Shown piece by piece: positions 53,029-62,759 of a stretch of DNA of 64,000 nucleotides. The notes under the pieces were generated by a model that was not told the DNA's origin, did not search any database, and saw nothing but the letters and a program-made list of their open reading frames with translations. Numbering within the stretch: position 1 is the first letter of the stretch; each line of letters opens with the position of its first letter. Origin of the DNA: CAVZBW01 sp963778465 (GTDB taxonomy: Bacteria; Actinomycetota; Acidimicrobiia; Acidimicrobiales; RAAP-2). Where the stretch lies: contig CAVZUK010000004.1 of the NCBI GenBank assembly GCA_963778465.1, positions 1 through 64,000 of the forward strand. The letters are read 5' to 3'. The translations under genes were made by a program, and so were the position numbers.

Positions 53029-53736
53029 GTGGGAGGTCAGGCGGCGCAGGGGGCACCGTCGGCCAGGTACGTGCGAACCGGGCCGCTCCAGGAGCGGGTG
53101 GTTCGCCACCTGGGGGCGGACGATCGATCGGCACCTCGCGTGCGCCTGGTGGACGCCATGCTGCGGTGCCTGGCGCGACAGGGAACGCACAAGACCACCC
53201 TCGATGAGGTAGCCAAGGAGGCCGGGCTCTCCCGGGCCACCCTCTACCGGCAGTTTCCGGGGGGCAAGGACGCGGTCATGGCGGCCGTCGTCGAGACCGA
53301 GGTCGCTCGCTTCTACTCGGGCCTGGCCGTCGCCATGGGCGGAGCGCGCGACCTCGAGGAGGCACTCGTCGCCGGCATGGTCGAGGCGGCCCGACGCATC
53401 AGCGAGCACCGGGCCCTGGCGTACCTGTTCGAGCTGGAGCCGGGCGTGTTGCTACCCCATCTGGCCTTCGGCGAGATGGACAAGCTGCTCGACGAGGCGA
53501 GCCGCTTCGCCGCACCCTTCTTCGCCCGGTGGCTCGAGCCGAAGCAGGCCTCCCGGGCCGCCGAGTGGGCGGTGAGGATCGTGCTCACCTACGTCACCAA
53601 CCCCACCGAGCGCACGGACCTGCGAGACGCCGGTGACGCCCGGCACCTCGTAGCGACCTTCGTCCTTCCGGGCATCCAGGCCCTGTGCGCAGAGCAGACC
53701 ATCGACACACGAGCAACGCAGGAGGTCACCGGATGA
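53029..53736 (+). CDS. TetR-family regulator, standard size
   Basis: 235 residues with an N-terminal HTH: RLVDAMLRCLARQGTHKTTL and DEVAKEAGLSRATLYRQFPG, then a helical ligand-binding domain (RALAYLFELEPGVLLPHLAF, EMDKLLDEASRFAAPFFARW). It is related to the preceding TetR, so the two may have arisen by duplication. GTG 53029 lies 7 nt after the -10. The stop overlaps the start of the di-iron protein gene by 3 bases, so regulator and enzyme form one operon. Confidence 0.88.
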   Translation: MGGQAAQGAPSARYVRTGPLQERVVRHLGADDRSAPRVRLVDAMLRCLARQGTHKTTLDEVAKEAGLSRATLYRQFPGGKDAVMAAVVETEVARFYSGLAVAMGGARDLEEALVAGMVEAARRISEHRALAYLFELEPGVLLPHLAFGEMDKLLDEASRFAAPFFARWLEPKQASRAAEWAVRIVLTYVTNPTERTDLRDAGDARHLVATFVLPGIQALCAEQTIDTRATQEVTG

Positions 53737-54881
53737 CCGTTGCCCCGCAACACGAAGCGCCGGACAACCTGGAGCTGATCGGACGGCGCGACATCAACGA
53801 CTTCGAGGCGATCATGGCCGTCGTGGGCCACGAGGATCCCGAGGGCGTGCACGCCGTCGCAGACAACTGCGAGGCGATCTTCACGTGGGACTACGAGAAG
53901 GGCCGGCGGGCCAAGCTCGACAAGCTCTACGAGAAGGCCAAGAACGCCCAGTGGAACGGCCGGACCGACCTGCCCTGGGACACGCCCGTCGACCAGGAGA
54001 TGCTCGCGGCCACCAACCTCGAGAACCGGCCCGACGTCAACCTCATCAGCACCAACCTGGCCGGCACCGCCCTGGAGCACTGGAACGAGCAGCAGTGGAT
54101 CCAGTTCAACATCGAGAACCAGAACTGGCTGCTCTCCCAGTTCATGCACGGCGAGCAGGGGGCGCTGCTGTGCACCGCCAAGATCGTCGAGACGGTGCCG
54201 TGGATCGATGCCAAGTACTACGCCGCCACCCAGGTCGTCGACGAGGCGCGCCACGTAGAGGTCTTCTCCCGGTACCTCGACGAGAAGCTCTCGGGGCACT
54301 ACGCGATGAACGGCCACCTGAAGAACCTGATCGACGAGATCATCGCCGACTCCCGATGGGACATGACCTACCTCGGGATGCAGATCATGGTCGAGGGCCT
54401 GGCCCTCGCCGCGTTCGGCTTCCTCCACCAGCTGACCGACGAGCCGCTGCTCAAGCAGATGCTCCGCTACGTCATGGCGGACGAGGCGCGCCACGTCGCC
54501 TTCGGCGTGCTGAGCCTCCAGGAGCTCTACACCGAGCTGTCCGCCGCCGAGCTGCGAGAGCGCCAGGAGTTCGCCTTCGAGGCCGCCGTGCGGATGCGCG
54601 ATCGGATGCAGATGCAAGAGCTCTGGGAGCGCCTCGACGTGCCGACGAGCGACGTGATCAAGCTCGTCCAGCAGGCACCCGACCGCGCCGACTTCCAGAT
54701 CCTGCTCTTCTCGAAGATCATCCCCAATTGCAAGAAGCTCGGGCTCCTGGACGCCGGCGACGGTTGGCTCCGCCAGAAGTTCACGGAGATGGGCGTGATC
54801 GAGTTCGAGAACCTGGCCGACACGACGGAGGAGGCCGACGCCGCGGCCGATGGTTCGCCCGTGGAGCGGATGGTTTCCTGA
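53733..54881 (+). CDS. Ferritin-like di-iron protein (oxygenase or desaturase type)
   Basis: 382 residues, all-helical. Two carboxylate/His iron-binding helices are clear: QVVDEARHVEVFSRYLDEKL and YVMADEARHVAFGVLSLQEL, each with DExRH. Matching Glu ligands lie in FMHGEQGALLCTAKIVE and MIVEGLALAAFGF (Glu in VEGLAL). The family includes ribonucleotide-reductase-like R2 proteins, AurF-like N-oxygenases and desaturases; which reaction applies cannot be read from the sequence. AGGAGG lies 7 bases before ATG 53733. It is translationally coupled to a TetR regulator, suggesting a response to a lipid or aromatic effector. Confidence 0.85.
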   Translation: MTVAPQHEAPDNLELIGRRDINDFEAIMAVVGHEDPEGVHAVADNCEAIFTWDYEKGRRAKLDKLYEKAKNAQWNGRTDLPWDTPVDQEMLAATNLENRPDVNLISTNLAGTALEHWNEQQWIQFNIENQNWLLSQFMHGEQGALLCTAKIVETVPWIDAKYYAATQVVDEARHVEVFSRYLDEKLSGHYAMNGHLKNLIDEIIADSRWDMTYLGMQIMVEGLALAAFGFLHQLTDEPLLKQMLRYVMADEARHVAFGVLSLQELYTELSAAELRERQEFAFEAAVRMRDRMQMQELWERLDVPTSDVIKLVQQAPDRADFQILLFSKIIPNCKKLGLLDAGDGWLRQKFTEMGVIEFENLADTTEEADAAADGSPVERMVS

Positions 54882-54896
54882 GTTCGCGGCGAACGG

Positions 54897-54902
54897 TAGC
54901 CT
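54897..54902 (+). promoter_or_regulatory. -10 box (TAGCCT) for leaderless dapA
   Basis: TAGCCT is followed by six bases and then ATG 54909. Confidence 0.45.
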
Positions 54903-54908
54903 GACGCC

Positions 54909-55835
54909 ATGAGCCGTCGGGACCGGGAGCCACGCTTCGGCACGGTGATCACGGCCATGGTGACGCCGTTCACCGACCAGGGCGACCTGCACCTGGATGC
55001 CGCCGTGTCCCTCGCCCGCTGGCTGGTGGACCACGGCTCGGACGGCCTGGTCCTCGCGGGGACGACGGGCGAGGGCGTCGCCCTCAGCGACGCCGAGCGT
55101 CGCGACCTCTGGGCGGCCGTCTCCGAGGCCGTGACGGTGCCGGTCCTGGCGGGATCGGGGACGAACGACACCCGCCACTCGATCGAGCTCACCCGGACCG
55201 CGACGCAGGCGGGGGTGGACGGGATCCTGCTCGTGACCCCGTACTACAACCGGCCCTCACAGGCGGGCATCTACGACCACTTCGCCGCCACCTCGGCGGC
55301 CACGCACCTGCCGGTCCTCCTGTACGACATCCCGGGTCGCACCGGACGACGGATCGAGGCGGGGACGATGCTGCGGCTGGCCAACGAGGTCGGCAACGTC
55401 GTCGGGGTCAAGGACGCGGCGGGCGACGTGGTCGGGACGTCACGGGTCATCGCCGACGCGCCCGACCATTTCGAGGTCTACAGCGGAGAGGACGCGCTCA
55501 CGCTGGCCCTGTTGGCGGTCGGCGCGGTCGGTGTGGTCAGCGTCGCCTCGCACTGGGTCGGCGTGGAGATGGGCGCGATGGCCGCCGCCTTCTCGAAGGG
55601 CGACGTCGAGGGCGCCCGCTCGATCAACGCGCGCCTGCTCGAGTCCTTCCGCTTCGAGTCGTCGGAGGCCTGCCCGAACCCCCTGCCGACCAAGTCCGTG
55701 CTGCGGGCTCTCGGCCTGCCCGTCGGCCAATGCCGGCTCCCCATGGGTGCGGCCCCCGCCGAGCTCGACCAGGCGGCCGCGGGGCTGGTGCGGCGACTCG
55801 AGCTCGAGGCCTTCACCGGGTCGCCCAATGCCTGA
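54909..55835 (+). CDS. dapA: 4-hydroxy-tetrahydrodipicolinate synthase
   Basis: 308 residues. TIM barrel with VITAMVTPFTDQGDLHLDAA, LAGTTGEGVALSDAERRDLW, the Tyr motif LLVTPYYNRPSQAGIYDHFA, LLYDIPGRTG and the Schiff-base Lys168 in VVGVKDAAGD. It condenses pyruvate with aspartate semialdehyde in lysine/DAP synthesis. rnj follows after 39 bp, the standard dapA-rnj order in actinobacteria. Confidence 0.96.
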   Translation: MSRRDREPRFGTVITAMVTPFTDQGDLHLDAAVSLARWLVDHGSDGLVLAGTTGEGVALSDAERRDLWAAVSEAVTVPVLAGSGTNDTRHSIELTRTATQAGVDGILLVTPYYNRPSQAGIYDHFAATSAATHLPVLLYDIPGRTGRRIEAGTMLRLANEVGNVVGVKDAAGDVVGTSRVIADAPDHFEVYSGEDALTLALLAVGAVGVVSVASHWVGVEMGAMAAAFSKGDVEGARSINARLLESFRFESSEACPNPLPTKSVLRALGLPVGQCRLPMGAAPAELDQAAAGLVRRLELEAFTGSPNA

Positions 55836-55874
55836 CCGGGCGCGGGGCGTCGGCACCGGGTTGCGCGGACGACC

Positions 55875-57560
55875 TTGACTGCTCGGGCGAAGGTGGGCTC
55901 AAGGGCGCCCGTTCGGTTGGTCTTCCTCGGTGGGCTGGGGGAGATCGGGCGCAACTGCGCGTGCATCGAGGTGGACGGCCGGATCCTCGTCCTCGATTGC
56001 GGGGTGATGTTCCCCAACGCCGAGATGCCGGGCGTGGACCTCGTCCTGCCCGACTTCACGTACCTGCGGGAGAACGCGGATCGGGTCGACGGGGTGGTGC
56101 TCACCCACGGTCACGAGGACCACGTCGGCGGCCTGCCCTACCTCCTCCGGGACGTACCCGCCCCCATCTACGGGTCCGCTCTGACCCTCGGTCTCGCACG
56201 CAACCGCCTGGAGGAGGCGGGACTGGCGAGCCGGATCGACATGATCGAGGTCTCCGACGGCGAGCGTCGCCGGATCGGACCGTGTGACGTCGAGTTCATC
56301 CCGGTCACCCACTCGGTGCCCCATGCCTTTGCGATCGCCTTCCACACGCCACAGGGGGTGATCCTGCACTCCGGCGACTTCAAGCTCGACCTGCGACCGG
56401 TGGACGGGCGCCGGACCGACCTGGCGCGCATCGGCCATCTCGCGGCGAGCTCCGGCGTGCGGCTCCTGCTGGCCGACTCCACCAACGCCGAGGAGCCGGG
56501 GTTCACCCCCTCGGAGTCCGAGGTCGGTGCCACCCTGCGCCGGTTGATCGCCGAGCGACCCGGACGCCGGGTCGTGGTGGCTTGCTTCGCCAGCCACATC
56601 CATCGCGTCCAGCAGGTGATCGACGCGGCGGTGGCGAGCGGTCGCCGGGTGGCCACCCTCGGCCGCTCCATGGGAAAGAACGTCGAGGTGGCGAGGCGCC
56701 TCGGGATCCTCTCCGTGGAGGACGGCGTCATCGTCGACATCGACCGGATCGAGACGGTGCCCGACGGGGAGGTCTGCATCATCTCGACGGGTTCCCAGGG
56801 AGAGCCGATGTCCGCGCTGTCGCTGATGGCGACGGGGGACAACAAGTGGCTCCGCATCGACCGTGGGGACGTCGTCATCATCAGCGCGCACCCCATCCCT
56901 GGCAACGAGTGGTCCGTGGCGAGGGTCATCGACGACCTCCTCCGACGGGGTGCCGAGGTCATCCACTCGGGCATCGAGTCGGTGCACGTGAGCGGGCACG
57001 CTCGCCAGGAGGAGCTGGAGATTCTCCTGTCGGTGGCCCGCCCCGACGCCTTCGTGCCCGTGCACGGCGAGTTCCGCCACATGGTCCGTCACGCCTATCT
57101 GGGTCGCCGCCTCGGGGTCCCCGCGGACCAGGTCCTCGTGTGCGAGGACGGCGACGCCCTCCGGCTCGACGGCGACGGACTCGTACGCGACGGGAACGTC
57201 CCGGCCGGCTACCTCTACGTCGACGGCATCGTGGGCGACGTGGGTTCGGGCGTGCTCAAGGACCGCCGCACCCTTGCCGCCGAGGGTGTGGTCATGGTGG
57301 TGGCCACGGTCGACATGCACCGCGCCCAGGTCGTGGGCTCGCCCGCGGTGACCACCCGGGGGTGGATCCACCCGGACGCATCGGAGGAGCTGATCGAGGA
57401 GGCCCGACAGGCCGTGGCCCGGGCGCTCGCGGAGGCGATGGCCGACGGCGTTCGGGAGATCCCTCTCCTCGACCGGCAGGTCCGGCGCACCATCGGGCGC
57501 CTGGTCAACGAGCGCACTCGCCGGCGCCCGATGATCATCCCCGTCGTCATCGGGGTCTGA
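55875..57560 (+). CDS. rnj: Ribonuclease J
   Basis: 561 residues. Metallo-beta-lactamase motif HGHEDHVGG at about 78-86, beta-CASP domain with HSGDFKLD, DSTNAEEPGFTPSE, FASHIHRVQQVIDAA and GRSMGKNVEVARRLG, then ISTGSQGEPMSALSLMA and the closing VHVSGHARQEELEILLSVAR with PVHGEFRHMVRHA. It is a 5'-3' exo/endoribonuclease for mRNA decay and rRNA maturation. Start is TTG 55875. Confidence 0.96.
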   Translation: MTARAKVGSRAPVRLVFLGGLGEIGRNCACIEVDGRILVLDCGVMFPNAEMPGVDLVLPDFTYLRENADRVDGVVLTHGHEDHVGGLPYLLRDVPAPIYGSALTLGLARNRLEEAGLASRIDMIEVSDGERRRIGPCDVEFIPVTHSVPHAFAIAFHTPQGVILHSGDFKLDLRPVDGRRTDLARIGHLAASSGVRLLLADSTNAEEPGFTPSESEVGATLRRLIAERPGRRVVVACFASHIHRVQQVIDAAVASGRRVATLGRSMGKNVEVARRLGILSVEDGVIVDIDRIETVPDGEVCIISTGSQGEPMSALSLMATGDNKWLRIDRGDVVIISAHPIPGNEWSVARVIDDLLRRGAEVIHSGIESVHVSGHARQEELEILLSVARPDAFVPVHGEFRHMVRHAYLGRRLGVPADQVLVCEDGDALRLDGDGLVRDGNVPAGYLYVDGIVGDVGSGVLKDRRTLAAEGVVMVVATVDMHRAQVVGSPAVTTRGWIHPDASEELIEEARQAVARALAEAMADGVREIPLLDRQVRRTIGRLVNERTRRRPMIIPVVIGV

Positions 57561-57595
57561 CGACGACCGTCCACCGACTCGGCCACCGCCAGGGC

Positions 57596-57601
57596 TAACG
57601 T
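57596..57601 (+). promoter_or_regulatory. -10 box (TAACGT) upstream of ftsK
   Basis: TAACGT ends 9 nt before GTG 57611. Confidence 0.4.
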
Positions 57602-57610
57602 GGTGCGGCT

Positions 57611-60163
57611 GTGGTGACGACCAAGCGCCGCTCGGCGTCCAGCCGTTCCTCCGGCCGATCGGGCTCGGGCGGTTCTCGCGGCGCGACACGCTCCAAGGGC
57701 GCACGCCCCAAGGCGGCGTCCGGCCCGAGCCGGACACGCGCCTCGGGCTCGGGCCGCAACGCGAGGGCGTCCGGGCGCTCGGGGGAGGTCGTCCGCGAGG
57801 GCCTTCTCTGGGACCATGCGGCCGACCTCTGCGCGGTGGGGTTGATCACCCTCGGCGTCCTCGTGGCGCTCGCGGCCTACGGTAACGCGCTCGGTCCGGT
57901 CGGCCACTGGCTCGACTCGGCCCTGGGCGACCTGATCGGCGTGGTCCGCTTCCTCGTGCCGCCGATCCTCGTGGCGAGCGGCGCGGCGATCATCGCCGTC
58001 CGGGGGCGGCCCGACCCGGTCCGGAGCCTCGTCGGCGCGCTCCTCGGCCTCGTGGCCGTGACCGGGCTGGCGGAGCTGGCCGGGGGGCGACCGCCCGTCG
58101 ACGGGTCCACCCACGCCCTCTCGGAGGCCGGTGGTTGGCTCGGAGCCCTGATCGGCCGACCCCTCTCCGAGGGTCTCGGCGTCGCCGGCGCCGCGGTCCT
58201 CCTCGTCGCCCTCTTCGTGGTGGCCTTCCTACTGGCCACGGGCATCTCGTTGCGTACCGCCGTGCGGGCGATCGTGAGAGCCGGCCGTTCGGTCGTGCGG
58301 GGTGTGGCGGCGGCGAGCGCCTCACGGCGCCAGGACGCGCCGGCCGACGATCCCGACGGGCTGCCGCAGCCCGCCGAGCGAGGTGGTGCCGAGTCGTGGG
58401 CGGAGGTCTCGGCGTCGCCCGGGCGCGTTCCCTTCGACGGTGAGGCGCAGGGTCTCGGGCCACCCCCGGGTCGGGCCGCGGGAACGCTCGGGGAAGGCCG
58501 AGAGGCCGAGGGGGATCCGGACCTCGAGGGATCGGCGCGCGGCGACCGTCCCGGGTCCGACGGCGCGGGGAACCTCGGCTTCGACCCCGCGGAGGCCGCC
58601 GGTCCGCCGCCGGGTGCCCGCCGCAACGGCTCGAAGAGGCCCGCACGACGCGCCGGCGGTCCGGAGGCCGGGGGCTGGGTCCTGCCGGATCCGGAGCTGC
58701 TCGCGACGGTGGAGGCACGCCAGGTCGACGAGCGCCTCGTGGAGGCGGCCGGCCAATCGCTGGTGGCGGCCCTCGCCGCGCACGGCGTCGAGACCCGCCT
58801 GGTCGGCCGCACCGTCGGACCGACGGTCACCCGCTTCGAGCTCGAGCTCGCCACGGGGGTGAAGGTGGCGAGGGTGACGAGCCTGTCGAGGGACATCGCC
58901 TACGCGATGGCCTCACCCGACGTGCGCATCCTCGCCCCCATACCGGGAAAGTCGGCGATCGGCGTGGAGGTGCCCAACGCCCGCCGCGAGCTGGTCACGC
59001 TCGGCAACCTGCTCCAAGCCCCAGAGGCGCGCCGCGCCCATCACCCCCTCGAGGTCGCGCTCGGGCGGGACATCGCGGGCCGGGCGGTCGTCGCCAACTT
59101 GGCCGACATGCCGCACGTCCTCATCTCGGGCGCCACCGGCGCCGGCAAGTCCTCGTGCATCAACTCCCTCCTCACCTGGGTGCTCATGAGGGCCACCCCC
59201 GACGAGGTCCGCATGATCCTGATCGACCCGAAGAGGGTGGAGCTCGGTCAGTACAACGACCTCCCGCACCTGCTGACCCAGGTGGTGGTGGACCCAAAGA
59301 AGGCGGCCAACGCCCTCCAGTGGGCGGTCAAGGAGATGGAGCGCCGGTACGACCTCCTGGCGGAGCACGGCGTGCGGGACATCACCGGGTACAACGCGGC
59401 GTGGGAGGCGGGTGAGCTCGAGGCTTCCCCGCCGGCGGGCGGGGCCGAGGCCGGCGCCGACGGAGAAGACGGCCGGGGGGCGCCCGCGACTCCCGAGCGC
59501 CTGCCCTTCGTCCTCGTCGTCGTGGACGAGCTGAACGACCTCATGATGGTCGCGGCACGCGACGTCGAGGATTCCGTCTGTCGCATCGCCCAGATGGCCC
59601 GCGCCGTGGGGATCCACCTGGTGCTCGCCACCCAGCGCCCCTCGGTCGACGTCATCACGGGCGTCATCAAGGCCAACATCCCGAGCCGGATGGCCTTTTC
59701 CGTCTCCTCCCTGGCCGACAGCCGGGTCATCCTGGACCAGCCGGGTGCGGAGCGCCTGATCGGCAAGGGCGACATGCTCCTGCTCACCGCTTCGTCGAGC
59801 ATCCCCCAGCGGCTCCAGGGACCGTGGGTGTCGGAGAGCGAGGTCCGCCAGGTGGTGGCGCACTGGAGGCGCCAGCGCATGGCAGAGCGCAACGAGGAGA
59901 TCGCCGGGGTCGACGACGTCGTGGCGCCCGTTCCGCCGAGCGAGGGCGACGACGACGAGCTGCTCTTCCAGGCCATGGAGCTGGTCGTGACCTCCCAGCT
60001 GGGGTCGACGTCGATGCTGCAGCGCAAGCTCCGGGTGGGCTTCGCCCGGGCGGGTCGGCTCATGGACCTTCTGGAACGCAAGGGCGTGGTGGGACCGTCG
60101 GAGGGCTCGAAGGCCCGCGCCGTGCTCATGACGCCCGAGGAGCTCGAGCGGCTCCGGTCGTGA
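57611..60163 (+). CDS. ftsK: DNA translocase FtsK/SpoIIIE
   Basis: 850 residues. Basic N-terminus, four or so membrane helices (about 75-220), a Pro/Gly/Arg-rich linker (about 230-350), then the motor: TRFELELATGVKVARVTSLS, Walker A GATGAGKSSC at about 507, RMILIDPKRVELGQYNDLPH, Walker B LVVVDELNDLMMVAARDVED, RPSVDVITGVIKANIPSRMA and a C-terminal gamma winged helix (GSTSMLQRKLRVGFARAGRL). It pumps DNA at the division septum and activates Xer recombination. A short acidic insertion (GAEAGADGEDGRGAPA) interrupts the motor domain. Confidence 0.95.
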   Translation: MVTTKRRSASSRSSGRSGSGGSRGATRSKGARPKAASGPSRTRASGSGRNARASGRSGEVVREGLLWDHAADLCAVGLITLGVLVALAAYGNALGPVGHWLDSALGDLIGVVRFLVPPILVASGAAIIAVRGRPDPVRSLVGALLGLVAVTGLAELAGGRPPVDGSTHALSEAGGWLGALIGRPLSEGLGVAGAAVLLVALFVVAFLLATGISLRTAVRAIVRAGRSVVRGVAAASASRRQDAPADDPDGLPQPAERGGAESWAEVSASPGRVPFDGEAQGLGPPPGRAAGTLGEGREAEGDPDLEGSARGDRPGSDGAGNLGFDPAEAAGPPPGARRNGSKRPARRAGGPEAGGWVLPDPELLATVEARQVDERLVEAAGQSLVAALAAHGVETRLVGRTVGPTVTRFELELATGVKVARVTSLSRDIAYAMASPDVRILAPIPGKSAIGVEVPNARRELVTLGNLLQAPEARRAHHPLEVALGRDIAGRAVVANLADMPHVLISGATGAGKSSCINSLLTWVLMRATPDEVRMILIDPKRVELGQYNDLPHLLTQVVVDPKKAANALQWAVKEMERRYDLLAEHGVRDITGYNAAWEAGELEASPPAGGAEAGADGEDGRGAPATPERLPFVLVVVDELNDLMMVAARDVEDSVCRIAQMARAVGIHLVLATQRPSVDVITGVIKANIPSRMAFSVSSLADSRVILDQPGAERLIGKGDMLLLTASSSIPQRLQGPWVSESEVRQVVAHWRRQRMAERNEEIAGVDDVVAPVPPSEGDDDELLFQAMELVVTSQLGSTSMLQRKLRVGFARAGRLMDLLERKGVVGPSEGSKARAVLMTPEELERLRS

Positions 60164-60263
60164 TCGCGCCCCGACCCTGAGCACCGACGCGCCACGCCCA
60201 TGCCGGACCCGCCGGGCAGCGGCGATCACGGCCGGGTTCCCAGCAATTCCCTGGTCCAGCGCC

Positions 60264-60269
60264 TATGGT
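60264..60269 (+). promoter_or_regulatory. -10 box (TATGGT) for leaderless thrB
   Basis: TATGGT lies 7 nt before GTG 60277. It overlaps the alternative ATG at 60265, which therefore would probably not be transcribed. Confidence 0.45.
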
Positions 60270-60276
60270 GAGGGCT

Positions 60277-61263
60277 GTGCTGGCTAGAGCGCCGGCTTCG
60301 GCCGCCAACCTCGGACCGGGGTTCGACACCCTGGCCCTGGCCCTCGACCGCTACGTCGAGGTCGAAGTGGAGCCGGCGAGCCGGCTGTTCGTCCGCTCCG
60401 AGGGAGAGGGTGCGGACCTGGCCGAGGACGCGTTCCACCTGGCCGCAAGGGTGGCGATAGACGTCGCGGGGCATGATCGGCTCGCCATCACGGTGCGGTC
60501 GCAGATCCCGGTGGGGAAGGGCCTGGGGTCGTCTGCGGCGCTGGCGGTGGCCGCCGCCGCGGCTGCCGGGGCGCGGGACCCCCTCGCCGTCGGGCTGCTC
60601 GTCGACGGGCATCCGGAGAACGCCGCGGCGAGCGCCGTGGGTGGCCTGATCGGCGCGGCCATGGTCCGGGGCAAGGTGCAGGTCGCCCGGATGCCGCTCG
60701 ATCCGGGACTCCTGGTCGTGGCCGTCGTGCCCGACAAGGCGCTCCCGACCGTGCGGGCGCGCCAGGCCCTCCCGACGCAATTCAGCCGAGAGGACGTGGT
60801 CTTCAACCTCGGTCGGACGGTGCTCCTGCTGTCGGGGCTGGCCGACCATCGGGGACTCGGCCGTGAGGCGACGGAGGACCGGCTCCACCAGGACTACCGG
60901 AGCCCGCTCTTTCCCGAGGCGCCGCAGCTGCTGCATGCCCTTCAAGAGGCGGGTGCCCTGGCCGCCTGCTGGTCGGGCGCCGGCTCGACGATCATCGGCT
61001 TTTGCACCAGCGAGGGTGTCCGGGCCGTCGAGCACGGGGCCCGGGAGACGATGGCCCGAGCGGGTCTCGCCGGGAGGGTCATGGTGCTGCGGCCGGATCG
61101 TGCGGGTCTCGTGGTGGGGGAGGCCGGACGGTTGCCTCGCAGCCCATTCGGGGCACAGATCGGTGGCGCGGGTGGAGGGCCCCCGGGAGAGGGGACGGCC
61201 CAGCCCGGTCCCGCCCCCGCCGTCGGCACGGGCCAGGTCTTCGACTTCGACCAGGAGCCGTAG
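60277..61263 (+). CDS. thrB: Homoserine kinase
   Basis: 328 residues of the GHMP kinase family. It begins with the substrate-site motif APASAANLGPGFDTLALALD, carries the ATP loop PVGKGLGSSAALAVAAAAAA, and ends with the third GHMP motif SGAGSTIIGFCT. It phosphorylates homoserine for threonine synthesis; hom and thrC are not nearby. GTG 60277 fits the family N-terminus and the -10 position. A ~45-residue Gly/Pro-rich tail follows the fold. Confidence 0.92.
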   Translation: MLARAPASAANLGPGFDTLALALDRYVEVEVEPASRLFVRSEGEGADLAEDAFHLAARVAIDVAGHDRLAITVRSQIPVGKGLGSSAALAVAAAAAAGARDPLAVGLLVDGHPENAAASAVGGLIGAAMVRGKVQVARMPLDPGLLVVAVVPDKALPTVRARQALPTQFSREDVVFNLGRTVLLLSGLADHRGLGREATEDRLHQDYRSPLFPEAPQLLHALQEAGALAACWSGAGSTIIGFCTSEGVRAVEHGARETMARAGLAGRVMVLRPDRAGLVVGEAGRLPRSPFGAQIGGAGGGPPGEGTAQPGPAPAVGTGQVFDFDQEP

Positions 61264-61284
61264 GGGAGCGGGACGGCCGGCACC

Positions 61285-61290
61285 TATCCT
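61285..61290 (+). promoter_or_regulatory. -10 box (TATCCT) for leaderless miaB
   Basis: TATCCT ends 9 nt before ATG 61300; the same hexamer serves rpsO. Confidence 0.5.
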
Positions 61291-61299
61291 GAATCCGCG

Positions 61300-62754
61300 A
61301 TGGCCCGCCGTTTCTTGATCCGAACCTTTGGGTGCCAGATGAACGAGCACGACTCGGAGCGGCTGGCCGGGCTGCTGCGGGCGGACGGGATGGAGCCGGC
61401 GCTCGACGCCGCCGATGCCGACCTCGTCGTCCTCAACACCTGCTGCATCCGGGAGAACGCCGACAACAAGCTCTACGGCCATCTCGGGCACCTGAAGGCG
61501 CTCCGAGACGCCAACCCCGACCTGCAGATCGCCGTCGGGGGCTGCCTGGCGCAAAAGGATCGCGAGGCCGTGCGCCAGCGCGCCCCCCACGTCGACGTGG
61601 TCTTCGGGACGCACAACCTCGGTCGCGCCCCGGAGCTGCTGCGGCGCGCCGCCTCAGAGGGGCCGCTGGTCGAGATCCTGGAGGCACCCGCCGACGACCG
61701 GACCCCGGCCGGACCGGCGGGCGAGCCGGCGCCCGGCGCGGAGCCGGACCGGGCCGACCCGTACCGGGCGTGGGTGACCATCCAGACGGGCTGCGACAAC
61801 TCCTGCGCCTTCTGCATCGTCCCCTCGGTGCGGGGGGGCGAGGTCAGCCGGCCGGCGGACGAATTGGTGCGCGAGGTGGCCCGGCTGGCGCGTCGAGGGG
61901 TGACCGAGATCACCCTGCTCGGCCAGAACGTCAATTCGTACGGGCGCGACCTGACGCACCGCCGGCCGCTGTTCGCCGAGCTGCTGTCCCGGGTCGGCTC
62001 CGTCGACGGCATCCGGAGGGTCCGCTTCACGAGCCCCCATCCGAAGGACCTCCGGCCGGAGACGATCGAAGCGATGGCGGGCACGGGCGCCGTCTGTCCC
62101 CAACTGCATCTGCCGCTCCAGTCGGGCAGCGACCGAGTGCTTTCGGCGATGCGCCGCGGGTACACGGCCCGCCGCTACCTGGAGCGCCTGGCGGCCGCCC
62201 GGGCGGCGATCGGGGACCTGGCGGTCACGACGGACGTCATCGTCGGCTTTCCGGGGGAGACCGACGAGGACTTCTCCGAGACGCTGGCCGTCGTGGCCGA
62301 GGCCGAGTACGACAGCGCCTACACCTTCATCTTCTCGCCCCGGTCGGGCACCCGAGCTGCGGCCATGACCCAGGACTTCGTCGACCCCGACGTCGTGGCG
62401 GAGCGCTTCGAGCGCCTGAGGGTGGTGGTGGAGCGCTCGGCGCTGGCCCGTCACCGGGCGAGGATCGGCCGCACCGAGGAGGTCCTCGTCGAGGGTCCGA
62501 GCCGCCGCGACCCGGCCATGTGGACGGGTCGCACGGCCCAGGGGAAGCTGGTGCATTTTCCGGGGTCCGAGCCCGGGCCGGGGCCGGGGCGGCTGCCCGA
62601 TTCGGCGCCGAGCGGCGCGGTCTCGGGGGTGGCGCCGGGCGCCTACGCCACGGTCGACATCGTCTCGGCTGCGCCCCACCACCTGTCGGGGGAGCTGATC
62701 GCGCTGACCGAGGGCCCCCGGCACCGGGCGCGCCTCGCCGTCGCGTCGGCCTGA
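61300..62754 (+). CDS. miaB: tRNA-2-methylthio-N6-dimethylallyladenosine synthase
   Basis: 484 residues. The UPF0004 domain has Cys in FGCQMNEHDSERLAG, NTCCIRENADNK and GGCLAQKDR for the auxiliary cluster. The radical-SAM motif CDNSCAFC spans Cys165, 169 and 172. A TRAM domain with a Gly/Pro-rich insertion closes the protein. It methylthiolates A37 in tRNAs already modified by MiaA. miaA follows after 5 bp, so the two successive enzymes are coupled. Confidence 0.95.
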   Translation: MARRFLIRTFGCQMNEHDSERLAGLLRADGMEPALDAADADLVVLNTCCIRENADNKLYGHLGHLKALRDANPDLQIAVGGCLAQKDREAVRQRAPHVDVVFGTHNLGRAPELLRRAASEGPLVEILEAPADDRTPAGPAGEPAPGAEPDRADPYRAWVTIQTGCDNSCAFCIVPSVRGGEVSRPADELVREVARLARRGVTEITLLGQNVNSYGRDLTHRRPLFAELLSRVGSVDGIRRVRFTSPHPKDLRPETIEAMAGTGAVCPQLHLPLQSGSDRVLSAMRRGYTARRYLERLAAARAAIGDLAVTTDVIVGFPGETDEDFSETLAVVAEAEYDSAYTFIFSPRSGTRAAAMTQDFVDPDVVAERFERLRVVVERSALARHRARIGRTEEVLVEGPSRRDPAMWTGRTAQGKLVHFPGSEPGPGPGRLPDSAPSGAVSGVAPGAYATVDIVSAAPHHLSGELIALTEGPRHRARLAVASA

Positions 62755-62759
62755 TCCCG

